Part shown: one piece after another, positions 16,880-24,744 of the stretch
Layout: the number at the start of each line of letters is the position of its first letter
Numbering within the stretch: position 1 is the stretch's first letter
Assembly (NCBI GenBank): GCA_030147525.1
Contig: JASBVF010000016.1
Location: forward strand, 186,001 to 250,000
DNA: 64,000 bases
DNA from: Bacteroidota bacterium
GTDB lineage: Bacteria; Bacteroidota; Bacteroidia; Chitinophagales; Saprospiraceae
Direction of reading: 5' to 3'
Program-made: the position numbers and the translations under genes
Notes under the pieces: generated by a model
The model's input: only the letters and a program-made list of their open reading frames with translations
What the model was told of the DNA's origin: nothing
The model's database searches: none

Positions 16880-17449
16880 TTGAAGACGCCACACAGTGAC
16901 ATAGCGGACGAGCGAATTCTGGCATTGATGCAAACGGGCGGCAATGCCGAACGGGGTTTCAGGCTGCTCGTGGAAAAGTACCAGGAGCGCCTTTACTGGC
17001 AAATCCGCCGGCTGGTGTACGATCACGAGGACGCCAACGACGTGCTGCAGAATTGTTTCATCAAAATCTTCCGCAGCCTGCATGGTTTCGAGGGAAAGTC
17101 CAAGCTCTACACCTGGCTGTACCGGATTGCAACGAACGAGGCGATTACGTTTTTGAACAAAAAGAAACTCAAATACGCCGCCTCGCTTGATAGTGAAGAC
17201 TCGGGCTTGTCGAATCAGTTGCGGGCCGATCAGTATTTCGACGGCGATGAGGCGCAGCGGCGGTTGCAGGAGGCTATCGTAAGGTTGCCGGAAAAACAGC
17301 GGATCGTTTTTAACCTGCGCTATTTCGATGAAATGAGCTACGCCGATATGTCGGAAGTGCTGGAAACTTCGGAAGGGGCGCTGAAGGCGTCGTTTCACCA
17401 CGCAGTGAAAAAAATCGAGAGCTACGTGAGCGGGGTGGAGATGTTTTAA
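16880..17449 (+). CDS. ECF-type RNA polymerase sigma factor
   Basis: The protein has 189 residues. No suitable ATG precedes the conserved N-terminal pattern DERILALMQTGG, so TTG at 16880 is taken as start; the first in-frame ATG would cut into region 2. Region 2 is seen as YQERLYWQIRRLV, DANDVLQNCFIKIFRSL and YTWLYRIATNEAI; region 4 as LPEKQRIVFNLRYFDEMSY and the helix-turn-helix VLETSEGALKASFHHAVKKI. It heads a three-gene unit with a single-span membrane protein (18-nt gap) and a Spy-like periplasmic protein, a common Bacteroidota envelope-stress arrangement. Confidence 0.92.
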   Translation: MKTPHSDIADERILALMQTGGNAERGFRLLVEKYQERLYWQIRRLVYDHEDANDVLQNCFIKIFRSLHGFEGKSKLYTWLYRIATNEAITFLNKKKLKYAASLDSEDSGLSNQLRADQYFDGDEAQRRLQEAIVRLPEKQRIVFNLRYFDEMSYADMSEVLETSEGALKASFHHAVKKIESYVSGVEMF

Positions 17450-17467
17450 AATGAAAATTCATGGGTC

Positions 17468-17998
17468 ATGAAAAATAGTGATGAACTGAGAGAGGAACTG
17501 GAGGAATTTTCCCCCTTTCTCCAAAAAATGAAGGAGCGGGACGAGGGCTTCAAAGTGCCGAAGGACTACTTTAAGTCCCTGCCGGACGAGGTGTTGGGTA
17601 AAATACAGCCCGAACTGCCGGCGCAGCACTCCTGGCTGGACGATCTGACGGCTTTTGTGCAGCGGCTCTGGCAACCGAGGTATGCTTTGGCGCTGGCAAC
17701 GGTTGCGGTATTGGTGGTGGCTGCAGTCTGGATTTTTGATCAAAATAAACATACAGGAATGCAACAGCCCGTGGCTGACGCCATGCTGGAGTCTATTTCC
17801 GACGAGGCGCTTCAAAATTATGTTTCTGAAAACATCGGTGAGTTTGACCGGGAGTTGATCCTGGAAATGCAATATGCCGGCAAGGATGCTAAATCGATGC
17901 CGGAACTTGCCCCACAAGCGGGCACCGACGAACTGGAACAGTACCTGGACGACATCATCGATGAAATTGACCTTGAAGACCTCGAAGACCTGCTTTGA
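17468..17998 (+). CDS. Single-span membrane protein, probable anti-sigma factor
   Basis: The protein has 176 residues from ATG 17468. A cytoplasmic acidic N-terminal part of about 75 residues (LREELEEFSPFLQKMKERD, VPKDYFKSLPDEVLG) leads to one membrane span (YALALATVAVLVVAAVWIF, about residues 77-95), then an extracytoplasmic part with a very acidic C-terminus (DDIIDEIDLEDLEDLL). No zinc-binding HxxxCxxC is present. Its place right after the sigma gene and its topology suggest an anti-sigma role, inferred from context. The N-terminal pattern VPxxYFxxLPDEVL recurs in Bacteroidota proteins following ECF sigma genes. Confidence 0.7.
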   Translation: MKNSDELREELEEFSPFLQKMKERDEGFKVPKDYFKSLPDEVLGKIQPELPAQHSWLDDLTAFVQRLWQPRYALALATVAVLVVAAVWIFDQNKHTGMQQPVADAMLESISDEALQNYVSENIGEFDRELILEMQYAGKDAKSMPELAPQAGTDELEQYLDDIIDEIDLEDLEDLL

Positions 17999-18031
17999 AA
18001 CGAACTACTTAGAACCTAAAATTTTGATACA

Positions 18032-18505
18032 ATGAAAAATCTATTGCTTGGAATGATATTGCTGCTCACCGCCGTGGCGCTAAATGCCCAACCGGAGCAC
18101 ATGCAGGGACGGATGCAGGAAAGAATCGAGGCTTATAAAATCGCTTTTTTCACCGAAAAACTCCAACTGACGCCTGAGGAGTCGAAAAACTTCTGGCCAG
18201 TGTACAACCAGTTCGAAAACGAGCGGGAGGCGCTCAAAAACCGTTATAACCTTGAAGGCCGCCGCATCGAGCTTATGTCAGATAGAGAGGTGGAGGATTT
18301 TGTGATGAAACATATCGAAATGGAAGAACAGATGGTGAAACTTCGCCGTGACTACATCCAGCGCTTCAAAGAAGTTCTGCCCATTCGTAAGGTGGCCATG
18401 TTGCAGCGAATCGATAATGAATTCAAACGTGCCCTGCTCGAAGAAATCAGGCAACGCCGGGAGAACCGGCAGGGCGGCGGGCAGCGAAGGCCGGGAGGGA
18501 ATTGA
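18032..18505 (+). CDS. Spy/CpxP-like periplasmic protein
   Basis: The protein has 157 residues from ATG 18032, with signal peptide MKNLLLGMILLLTAVALNAQ. The mature part is almost all helix and highly charged: KIAFFTEKLQLTPEESKNFW resembles the LTxEQ pattern of Spy/CpxP chaperones, here with PVYNQFENEREALK, then long amphipathic helices and a basic Gly-rich tail (RRENRQGGGQRRPGGN). Related proteins in Bacteroidota sit behind ECF sigma genes and are annotated as sensors of heavy-metal resistance or Spy-like. It is probably the output or feedback component of the preceding sigma/anti-sigma pair. Confidence 0.75.
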   Translation: MKNLLLGMILLLTAVALNAQPEHMQGRMQERIEAYKIAFFTEKLQLTPEESKNFWPVYNQFENEREALKNRYNLEGRRIELMSDREVEDFVMKHIEMEEQMVKLRRDYIQRFKEVLPIRKVAMLQRIDNEFKRALLEEIRQRRENRQGGGQRRPGGN

Positions 18506-18520
18506 TTTTAAATTGTTAGC

Positions 18521-18573
18521 GCACAATGGTTAGCGGTTAATGATCCACTGAAATTAACCGCTAACCATTGTGC
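18521..18573. repeat. Perfect 21-bp inverted repeat between convergent genes
   Basis: GCACAATGGTTAGCGGTTA... (21 nt, 18521-18541) is perfectly mirrored at 18553-18573 around an 11-nt spacer. The arms contain the near repeat GGTTAGCGGTTA. It separates the Spy-like gene (plus) from the SGNH hydrolase gene (minus), so it may end transcription from both sides, but there is no U-tract. Confidence 0.85.
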
Positions 18574-18586
18574 ATTAAGCATTAAC

Positions 18587-19318
18587 TCACTGCGCCATTT
18601 CCTTGGCATACATCTGCTGAACTACCGGCCTCAAAATTTTCACCCACCTTTCATACCCTTGGCTGTTCATGTGTAATTTATCCTCAACAAAAAGGGCGGG
18701 ATTGGGCTGTCCGTCCGAACCCATCAGCGAGCCTGTGATATCCACATAGCGGAGGCTGGGCCGGTTTTCGGCGAATTTTTCCACCATCGAATTGAACTGC
18801 TGCATTTCCCGCCAGAGGTTCCAGCGTGATTGTGAGGGTTTGGCAGAAATAAAAACGATCTGTGTGTTGGGCAGGTTCTTCTCCGTTTCACCGATGAATT
18901 TTTTGAAATTCTGGAACACGACCGGCGGGGCGTTATTCTCGGCAATATCATTTTCTCCGCAGTAAAAAACGATGATGCCTGGCTCGTATTTGTGAACGAT
19001 GCGCCTGGCGTAGTACATTACCTCGGGAATCGTGGAGCCGCCGAAGCCCCGGTTAATGACGGGCATCGGGACAAAATCTTTTTCCAGCGTTGACCATAGC
19101 CGGATACTTGAGCTTCCAATGAAAAGCACAGCGCCCTTGGGTGGCATGGCGGTTTTGTCCGCCGCTTCAAATTTTTGGATTTCCTGCTCGAAACGATCCA
19201 GGTGTTGCGGCTGGCCACGTGAAAGCAGGCCGGCCTGGGTGTTTTTATGGTCGCTTTTGCAAGCCGAAAACAAAACCAGCACGAGGGCAATCGAAAAAAT
19301 AATATCGGAGTTTTTCAT
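18587..19318 (-). CDS. SGNH/GDSL-family hydrolase lipoprotein
   Basis: The protein has 243 residues from ATG 19318. The N-terminus IALVLVLFSACKSD is a lipobox, with Cys20 as the lipidation site. Block I of the SGNH family is LFIGSSSIRLW (nucleophile Ser); Gly of block II is in INRGFGGSTIPEV; Asn of block III is in FYCGENDIAEN; block V is KLHMNSQGYERW with the catalytic His. These enzymes hydrolyse esters, often acetyl groups on carbohydrate; the substrate here is unknown. It is probably anchored to the outer membrane. Confidence 0.9.
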   Translation of the reverse strand: MKNSDIIFSIALVLVLFSACKSDHKNTQAGLLSRGQPQHLDRFEQEIQKFEAADKTAMPPKGAVLFIGSSSIRLWSTLEKDFVPMPVINRGFGGSTIPEVMYYARRIVHKYEPGIIVFYCGENDIAENNAPPVVFQNFKKFIGETEKNLPNTQIVFISAKPSQSRWNLWREMQQFNSMVEKFAENRPSLRYVDITGSLMGSDGQPNPALFVEDKLHMNSQGYERWVKILRPVVQQMYAKEMAQ

Positions 19319-19345
19319 GGCAATGATTTTTTAACAAATGCCAAA

Positions 19346-20803
19346 TTAGTGATTTTTCAAGGCATTTACTCCATTCTCAAACATCTCCAGCAGCGTATCG
19401 ATCTCCCGTAAATGCGTCCGAAAACTCAGCACCGCCAGTCGTATCCAAATCTGCCCGTCGATGGTGGTGGATGAAACGAAAATCCGCCCGTCCCGCTGAA
19501 TGTGCTCCACGAGGCGGCGATTGAACTCGTTCGCATCGCCGTTTTCAGGAACGAAACGGTAGGTGCAAACCGACAGATCCGGGTAAGGACCCACCTCGAA
19601 ACCGAGTTTTTGAATTTCTTCGTAAAAGTAACGGCAGAGCCAGATTTTTTCCTCCAAAGCTGCTTTAAACGGCTGAATGCCATACAGTTGCAGCGGTAGC
19701 CACATACGCAAGCCCCGCCAGTGTTTGGTCAGTTCGGGCGAAAGATCGGCGGGGCTCAGTTCTTCGGTAGCGCCGACGGTGTCTTGCATGTAGTTCGCCC
19801 GGTAGTAATGGCTTTCCATCTGGGCTTTTACATTTTTGATTAAAACAGCGCCCAGGCCGTAAGCCAGGAACATCCCCTTGTGCGGGTCGATTGCCACCGA
19901 GTCCGATTTTTCGATGCCCCGGAAAGTTTCCTTGATCGTCGTACCGTCCGGATTTTCCACATCAGCGAGGATGAAAAATCCGCCGTAAGCAGCATCCACG
20001 TGAAACCAGAGATCATGCTGCTGGCAAACGCCGGCGATTTTATCCAGCGGGTCCATCGCCCCGGTATCAGTTGTGCCGGCGGAGCCGACGACGAGGAAGG
20101 GGTTCAGCCCGGCGGCGACGTCGGCGGCGACCATTTCCGCCAGTTTTTCAGCGTCCATTCGGTAGTGGCCGTCCATCGGCACGTTGCGAACGATGGCCTC
20201 CGCCATGCCGCCGATGCGGATGGCTTTGTGGACGCAGTGGTGCACCTGCTCCGTCAGGTAAATCACTGATTTTCTGACTTTTTCGGAAGTAATTTTTTTG
20301 AAATCCCGTGCCGTCACGAAAGCGATCAGGTTGGCGATGGAGCCGCCGCTGGCCAGGTTGCCGAGCGCCGTTTCGGGGTAGCCCACCAGTCCGCACATCC
20401 AGCGGATGAGCATGTTCTCGATGCGCACCGCCCCGGGACCGCCAAAGAAAATCCCGGCGTACTCGTTGGTCACCGCCGCCAGGTAGTCGCCCAAAGCACC
20501 AGGATAAATGCCGCCGCCGGGGATGTAGCCCAGGTGACCGCCCGAAGCGGGGTTGATGCCGGCGTTGGGCAGGTTGTTTTTTAAAACATCCAGGATTTGC
20601 TCCATCGGCTTCGGTTCGCCGAAAGGGAAGTCGAGGATGCCCGCCGCCGGGTTTTCCGGCATGTGGAAGGCTTTTCCCGTTGGTAAACTGTCGATGTAAC
20701 TGTGGGCGTAGCCTCGCACGGCATCGTCCCAACTGTTGCGCTGGGCAGGAGCGGGTTCGAGTTGGCGGGAGGCTTGGGCGAGTCGTTCTATTTTTTCACG
20801 CAT
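19346..20803 (-). CDS. PLP-dependent group II (aromatic amino acid-type) decarboxylase
   Basis: The protein has 485 residues from ATG 20803; an in-frame TTG at 20824 would add seven residues. The fold is that of DOPA/tyrosine/glutamate decarboxylases: PASGGHLGYIPGGGIYPGAL near the start, NLASGGSIANLIAF, the PLP aspartate region LWFHVDAAYGGFF, and the Schiff-base lysine in AIDPHKGMFLAYGLGA. The C-terminal domain (FVSSTTIDGQIWIRLAVL) is complete. The exact substrate cannot be read; aromatic L-amino acids are the usual ones in this subgroup. It is 21 nt downstream of nothing on its own strand and stands alone. Confidence 0.9.
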   Translation of the reverse strand: MREKIERLAQASRQLEPAPAQRNSWDDAVRGYAHSYIDSLPTGKAFHMPENPAAGILDFPFGEPKPMEQILDVLKNNLPNAGINPASGGHLGYIPGGGIYPGALGDYLAAVTNEYAGIFFGGPGAVRIENMLIRWMCGLVGYPETALGNLASGGSIANLIAFVTARDFKKITSEKVRKSVIYLTEQVHHCVHKAIRIGGMAEAIVRNVPMDGHYRMDAEKLAEMVAADVAAGLNPFLVVGSAGTTDTGAMDPLDKIAGVCQQHDLWFHVDAAYGGFFILADVENPDGTTIKETFRGIEKSDSVAIDPHKGMFLAYGLGAVLIKNVKAQMESHYYRANYMQDTVGATEELSPADLSPELTKHWRGLRMWLPLQLYGIQPFKAALEEKIWLCRYFYEEIQKLGFEVGPYPDLSVCTYRFVPENGDANEFNRRLVEHIQRDGRIFVSSTTIDGQIWIRLAVLSFRTHLREIDTLLEMFENGVNALKNH

Positions 20804-20903
20804 GGATTCGGTTTGTTTTTTCAAAAAAGCAAGGTTGCAAAGAGAAGAAATTGATGCGAGAAATGAAAAACTGCCGGGGCGCTCCTGCCTGTTTCATGAA
20901 AAA

Positions 20904-20987
20904 TTACGATTTGATGATTTTTAGCACCCAACGTTCGCCATTGCGCCGGATTTCAAGAAAATAAATCCCCGGAGGGAAATTTCCATC
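20904..20987 (-). pseudogene. Vestigial T9SS C-terminal sorting-signal tail
   Basis: On the minus strand a 28-codon stretch reads DGNFPPGIYFLEIRRNGE then RWVLKIIKS and stop. This is the end of a type A T9SS sorting domain (GxYFLxI...KIIK). The codon just upstream is TAG, so the body of the gene is gone. It lies in the 312-bp gap before the OsmC gene. No functional product is expected. Confidence 0.65.
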
Positions 20988-21115
20988 CTACAGTTTATGA
21001 AGTGCCGGATTTGAGAAAAAAAATTTACGTTTGCAAACAACCCGGACGTCTCCGTTCGGGCAAATTTTTCATCATCGCCCGGATTAGGAAATCCAGGCTA
21101 CAAATCACTCACTTT

Positions 21116-21535
21116 ATGGCAATCAGAAGAAATGCAACCTCCGTTTGGGAAGGCTCCGGCAAGGAAGGCACAGGGCACCTCACCACCAAAAGCACAGCGC
21201 TGAACAACATCCAGTACTCCTACAAATCCCGCTTCGAAGAAGGTGTGGGCACCAATCCGGAAGAATTGATCGCAGCGGCCCATTCCGGCTGTTTCAACAT
21301 GAAACTGTCGTTCGTGCTCGGAGAAGCCGGTTTTACACCCACCAAACTGGAAACGAAATGTACCATCTCGCTCGATAGCGGCACTGTCACTGAATCACAC
21401 CTGGACCTGACGGCAACCGTGCCCGGTGGCATCACCCAGGAAAAATTCGACGAGTGCGTCGCCAATGCGAAGCAAAACTGCCCGATCTCCAAGCTGCTGA
21501 ATTGCGAGATCAAGGTGGATGCAAAGCTGGCGTAA
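21116..21535 (+). CDS. OsmC/Ohr family peroxiredoxin-like protein
   Basis: The protein has 139 residues from ATG 21116. The N-terminal ATSVWEGSGKEGTGHLTTKS is the OsmC-subfamily beta-hairpin. The first catalytic cysteine is in AAAHSGCFNMKLSFVL, and the second is in AKQNCPISKLLNCEIKV, the CPIS motif of OsmC. Such proteins reduce organic hydroperoxides in the cytoplasm with dihydrolipoamide-type partners. The gene is single, followed by a repeat-bearing gap. Confidence 0.93.
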   Translation: MAIRRNATSVWEGSGKEGTGHLTTKSTALNNIQYSYKSRFEEGVGTNPEELIAAAHSGCFNMKLSFVLGEAGFTPTKLETKCTISLDSGTVTESHLDLTATVPGGITQEKFDECVANAKQNCPISKLLNCEIKVDAKLA

Positions 21536-21544
21536 CGATTTAGG

Positions 21545-21736
21545 TAAAATAAGGAAGTAAAATCCGGTCAGGGGCAACGTATAAAAAGGTGAAACTGCCT
21601 ATATTTACACTTGCACCTGCCGCATCAGAAAATACCTGTTTTTGATCGAAAACCCTGCACGAGAATTGAGCGCAACGCTGCGCTGCAAAAACGAAATGGA
21701 CGGATTTACTTTCCTTATTTTATAACCTGACCGGAG
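21545..21736. repeat. Short element with inverted terminal segments (MITE-like)
   Basis: TAAAATAAGGAAGTAAAATC at 21545 is mirrored by GGATTTACTTTCCTTATTTT at about 21704-21724. The adjoining words CCGGTCAGG (left) and CCTGACCGG (right) are also inverted, though in a swapped order. The roughly 190-bp unit sits between two small genes and encodes nothing recognisable. It could be a miniature transposable element or a degenerate duplication. Confidence 0.45.
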
Positions 21737-21763
21737 GTTTTCCTTCGGTAAAATCTTCTACCA

Positions 21764-22123
21764 ATGAAAAATACAATTGAAATCGCCAATCGCCTGGTCG
21801 AACTCGCCCGGCAGGGTAAATTCGAAACCGCACAACGAGAACTCTACGCCAAAGACGCCGTCAGCATTGAACCGGAAAATTCCCCCGGACTCAAAACCGT
21901 GAAGGGTCTGGACAAGATCATCAAGAAAGGTGACGAGTGGCAAAAAATGGTCGAAGAGGTTCATGGCAGCAGCGTCAGCGAGCCTGTTGGCGCCGGCGAT
22001 CAGTTCGCCGTTGCCATGAGCATGGACGTGACGATGAAAGGCCAGGGCAGAACCACAATGAACGAAGTAGCCGTTTACCAGGTGAAAGAAGGCAAGATCG
22101 TTTCCGAACAGTTTATCTACTGA
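21764..22123 (+). CDS. SnoaL/NTF2-like small protein
   Basis: The protein has 119 residues from ATG 21764. The pattern of helices followed by a curved sheet (IANRLVELARQGKFETAQRE, LYAKDAVSIEP, GLDKIIKKGDEWQKMVEE, AVAMSMDVTMKGQ, NEVAVYQVKEGKIVSEQFIY) is that of SnoaL-like domains in the NTF2 superfamily. It is cytoplasmic and without a recognisable catalytic set, so a binding or enzymatic function cannot be chosen. A perfect terminator follows. Confidence 0.8.
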   Translation: MKNTIEIANRLVELARQGKFETAQRELYAKDAVSIEPENSPGLKTVKGLDKIIKKGDEWQKMVEEVHGSSVSEPVGAGDQFAVAMSMDVTMKGQGRTTMNEVAVYQVKEGKIVSEQFIY

Positions 22124-22137
22124 CAATTAAAGACTTA

Positions 22138-22167
22138 GCAGCGGACGGCCTGTCCGCTGCATTTTTT
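22138..22167 (+). terminator. Rho-independent terminator after the SnoaL-like gene
   Basis: GCAGCGGAC (22138-22146) pairs with GTCCGCTGC (22152-22160) around a 5-nt loop and is followed by ATTTTTTA. Confidence 0.9.
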
Positions 22168-22186
22168 ACAACATAAATTTTTTGAA

Positions 22187-22801
22187 ATGAAAATCGCAAT
22201 CATCGGCACCGGCAACGTCGGTGGCGCCCTGGCGGAGTCGTGGGCGAAAGCAGGCCACCGCATTCACCTTGGCGTGCGGGACGCCAACAATTTCAAAGGC
22301 TCCCATCTGCTGGCTCACGAAAACATCACGGCTCATTCCATCCCTGAAGCAGTAGCAGCATCGGAAGTCGTGCTCATTGCGGCAGTACCTCAATTCACCC
22401 AAAGCATCGTGGAATCGATGGGCAACCTGAATGGCAAAATCATCATCGACGCCATGAACTCGCTGCGCAGCCGCCCGGAAGGCTACGCCAATTCCTTCGA
22501 GGTACTCAGAGCACTGGCTCCCGGCGCAGAGGTCGTGAAATGTTTCAACACCACCGGTTTTGAAAATATGAAAAATCCGGTGTACGGCAGCGAGGGTGTG
22601 GACATGTTCGTGGCGGGCGATTCGAAGCGGGGCAAGGCAGTCGCTACGCAACTGGCGAAAGATTGCGGCTTCGGCGAGTGCTGGGATTTTGGCGGCGACG
22701 ACAAAGCCGGGCTGCTGGAGCAACTGGCGTTTTGCTGGATCAACCTGGCGATCATGCAGGGGCATGGGAGGGGGATGGCTTTTAAAATTGTGAAACGATG
22801 A
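22187..22801 (+). CDS. NADPH-dependent F420 reductase-like oxidoreductase (COG2085 type)
   Basis: The protein has 204 residues from ATG 22187. The Rossmann motif is IAIIGTGNVGGALAESWAKA at the very N-terminus, followed by VRDANN typical of NADP-specific loops and LIAAVPQFTQSIVESM. The substrate part (GAEVVKCFNTTGFENM, MFVAGDSKRGK) matches the F420-reductase / pyrroline-reductase-like family used widely in organisms without F420, so the actual acceptor is unknown. The gene has the A/T-rich start context AAATTTTTTGAA immediately before ATG. Confidence 0.88.
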   Translation: MKIAIIGTGNVGGALAESWAKAGHRIHLGVRDANNFKGSHLLAHENITAHSIPEAVAASEVVLIAAVPQFTQSIVESMGNLNGKIIIDAMNSLRSRPEGYANSFEVLRALAPGAEVVKCFNTTGFENMKNPVYGSEGVDMFVAGDSKRGKAVATQLAKDCGFGECWDFGGDDKAGLLEQLAFCWINLAIMQGHGRGMAFKIVKR

Positions 22802-22936
22802 TTCTTACGCCACTTTAAAGGCGAAACGTTAAGAAACCCTAAAAAAACGATCTTCGAAATCCGATGCCGGGGCGCCACCCGTAAGTGAAAGTGTTTTTAA
22901 CCAAGAAATTTTTCTAACCATTAAAAATGTACTTTC

Positions 22937-23512
22937 ATGAATCGAGTATTCAAAATCTCAGCCCTGGCGTTTGCCGCTCTCTTTATTTCTTTCTCCACTT
23001 TCGCCCAGACGTCCGTGAAGGACAACACCGTGATGGTGGGCGGTGAGGCGATGTTCCCGAAAAAAACGATCGTGGACAATGCCGTGAATTCCAAGGCGCA
23101 CACCACGCTGGTCGCAGCCGTGAAAGCTGCCGGCCTCGTCGAGACGCTCCAAGGCCCCGGACCGTTTACCGTTTTTGCCCCCGTGAATGACGCCTTCGAA
23201 AACCTGCCCGCCGGTACCGTTGAAACATTGCTGAAGCCTGAAAACAAGAAGACGCTGACGACCGTGCTGACTTACCACGTGGTAAGCGGGAAGTACGACT
23301 TCAAAGCCATTTCCGAAGCGATTAAAAAAGGAAAAGGCAAGGCTGTCCTGAAAACTGTTAGCGGCGGCACTCTGACGGCCATGATGAACGGCGACCGCAA
23401 CATCGTGGTGAAAGATGAAAACGGCAACGTTGCCAACATCAGCACTTACGACGTATTCCAGTCGAACGGCGTGATCCACTCCATCGACGCTGTGCTGCTG
23501 CCGAAGAGCTAA
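22937..23512 (+). CDS. Secreted fasciclin (FAS1) domain protein
   Basis: The protein has 191 residues from ATG 22937. The signal peptide is FAALFISFSTFAQ. A single FAS1 domain fills the rest: H1-type motif GPFTVFAPVNDAFENLPAGT, then YHVVSGKYDFKAI, and the H2-type ending NGVIHSIDAVLLP. FAS1 proteins act in adhesion at the cell surface or in the periplasm. It is monocistronic, with a terminator at 23543-23572. Confidence 0.95.
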   Translation: MNRVFKISALAFAALFISFSTFAQTSVKDNTVMVGGEAMFPKKTIVDNAVNSKAHTTLVAAVKAAGLVETLQGPGPFTVFAPVNDAFENLPAGTVETLLKPENKKTLTTVLTYHVVSGKYDFKAISEAIKKGKGKAVLKTVSGGTLTAMMNGDRNIVVKDENGNVANISTYDVFQSNGVIHSIDAVLLPKS

Positions 23513-23542
23513 TCCATGAATTTCTGAACGTATCCGAAAACG

Positions 23543-23572
23543 GAGGGGGCTGTATGGCCCCCTCTTTTTTTT
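23543..23572 (+). terminator. Rho-independent terminator after the fasciclin gene
   Basis: GAGGGGGC (23543-23550) pairs with GCCCCCTC (23557-23564) around a 6-nt loop, followed by eight T. Confidence 0.92.
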
Positions 23573-23580
23573 GTCAAAAA

Positions 23581-24609
23581 TCAAAGTTTTCGATGATTGT
23601 CAGTCAGTGCGAAGGTGCCGCCGGAGATGAGTTCCCGCACGCCATCGGAAGCCAAAAAGTCGTGAGGGAAACCCAGGTCGATGGCGCTTGCCTGATCCAG
23701 ATGCTGCATGAGTTCCGCTGGAATGGTGAAATTCACGGCGCCGAGACTTTCCTCCATTTGATGAAGTTTCGTCGCCCCGATGAGAGGAATCACGATCTGG
23801 TTGCGCTGCATCGTCCAGCGGATGGCGAGTTGGCTGGGCGTGACTCCCAAAGCTTTTGCGCCTTCCACTACTACCTTCGAAATAGCCAGGTTAGTTTCGG
23901 AGAGGCGGCTTTCATTGCCTTTCAGGCGGCCCTCCGCTTGCTGGTCGAGGTACTTCCCGGTGAGTACGCCGCCGCCCAAAGTGGCCCACGGCGTCACGGC
24001 GAGGTCGAAGGCTTTGGCCATGGGTAGCAGGTCCCGTTCGGCCGTTCGCTGGATGAGGCTGTACTGAACTTGAAGTCCCACGAAAGCCGTCCAGCCCCTC
24101 AGCGTTGCCAGGGTATTGGCTTGTGAAACGATCCAGGCCGGGCTGTCGGAGATACCGACGTACAGCACTTTGCCCTGCCGCACGAGGTCGTCCAGCCCCC
24201 GCATCACTTCTTCCACCGGGGTGGTAAAATCCCAGGCGTGTACCCAAAGCAGGTCAATGAAACCCGTGTTCAGCCGTTGCAGGCTGGCCTCCACGGAGCG
24301 CATCATGTTTTTGCGGTGGTTGCCGGAAAAGTTCGGGTCGCCCATGCGGTCGAAGAGGGTGTATTTGGTAGCTACCACGAAATGGTCCCGGTCGGCAGCG
24401 ATGAATTCGCCGATGTATTTTTCGGCAGTGCCTTCCGTGTAGCGGTTGGCGGCGTCGATGAAATTGCCGCCCGCATTGGCGTAAGCCTCGAAAATATTTT
24501 TACTGGTGTTAAAGTCAGCGCCCCAGCCCCATTCGGTGCCGAAGGTCATGGTGCCGAGGGCAAGTTCGGAGACCCGCAGGCCGGATTTGCCGAAAAGTTT
24601 GTAACGCAT
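23581..24609 (-). CDS. Aldo/keto reductase
   Basis: The protein has 342 residues from ATG 24609. The (beta/alpha)8 barrel shows the AKR tetrad region: NFIDAANRYTEGTAEKYIG (Asp, Tyr), VVATKYTL (Lys) and LLWVHAWDF (His). The NADPH-binding end is VIPLIGATKLHQMEESLGA. The subgroup resembles YghZ/Gpr-type and Tas-like reductases that reduce aldehydes. It is a single gene converging on the fasciclin gene. Confidence 0.93.
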   Translation of the reverse strand: MRYKLFGKSGLRVSELALGTMTFGTEWGWGADFNTSKNIFEAYANAGGNFIDAANRYTEGTAEKYIGEFIAADRDHFVVATKYTLFDRMGDPNFSGNHRKNMMRSVEASLQRLNTGFIDLLWVHAWDFTTPVEEVMRGLDDLVRQGKVLYVGISDSPAWIVSQANTLATLRGWTAFVGLQVQYSLIQRTAERDLLPMAKAFDLAVTPWATLGGGVLTGKYLDQQAEGRLKGNESRLSETNLAISKVVVEGAKALGVTPSQLAIRWTMQRNQIVIPLIGATKLHQMEESLGAVNFTIPAELMQHLDQASAIDLGFPHDFLASDGVRELISGGTFALTDNHRKL

Positions 24610-24693
24610 TTTTTTGGATAAATTTTAGTTGAAAAATTCTCTCACGCTTAATTCAAGATGGAACAAGCTTTTGCTATTTGTTTCGGCTCAGGG

Positions 24694-24722
24694 GAGGGGC
24701 CGGGTAGATAACCCGGCCCCTC
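24694..24722 (-). terminator. Strong hairpin after the MsrQ-like gene
   Basis: GAGGGGCCGGGT (24694-24705) and ACCCGGCCCCTC (24711-24722) form a perfect 12-bp stem with a 5-nt loop, extended by CTCAG / CTGAG flanks. It is just past the stop of the 24745 gene. The T-tract is lacking, so it may be a weak terminator or an mRNA end stabiliser. Confidence 0.6.
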
Positions 24723-24744
24723 TGAGAGTCGAAAGCAATTTGCG

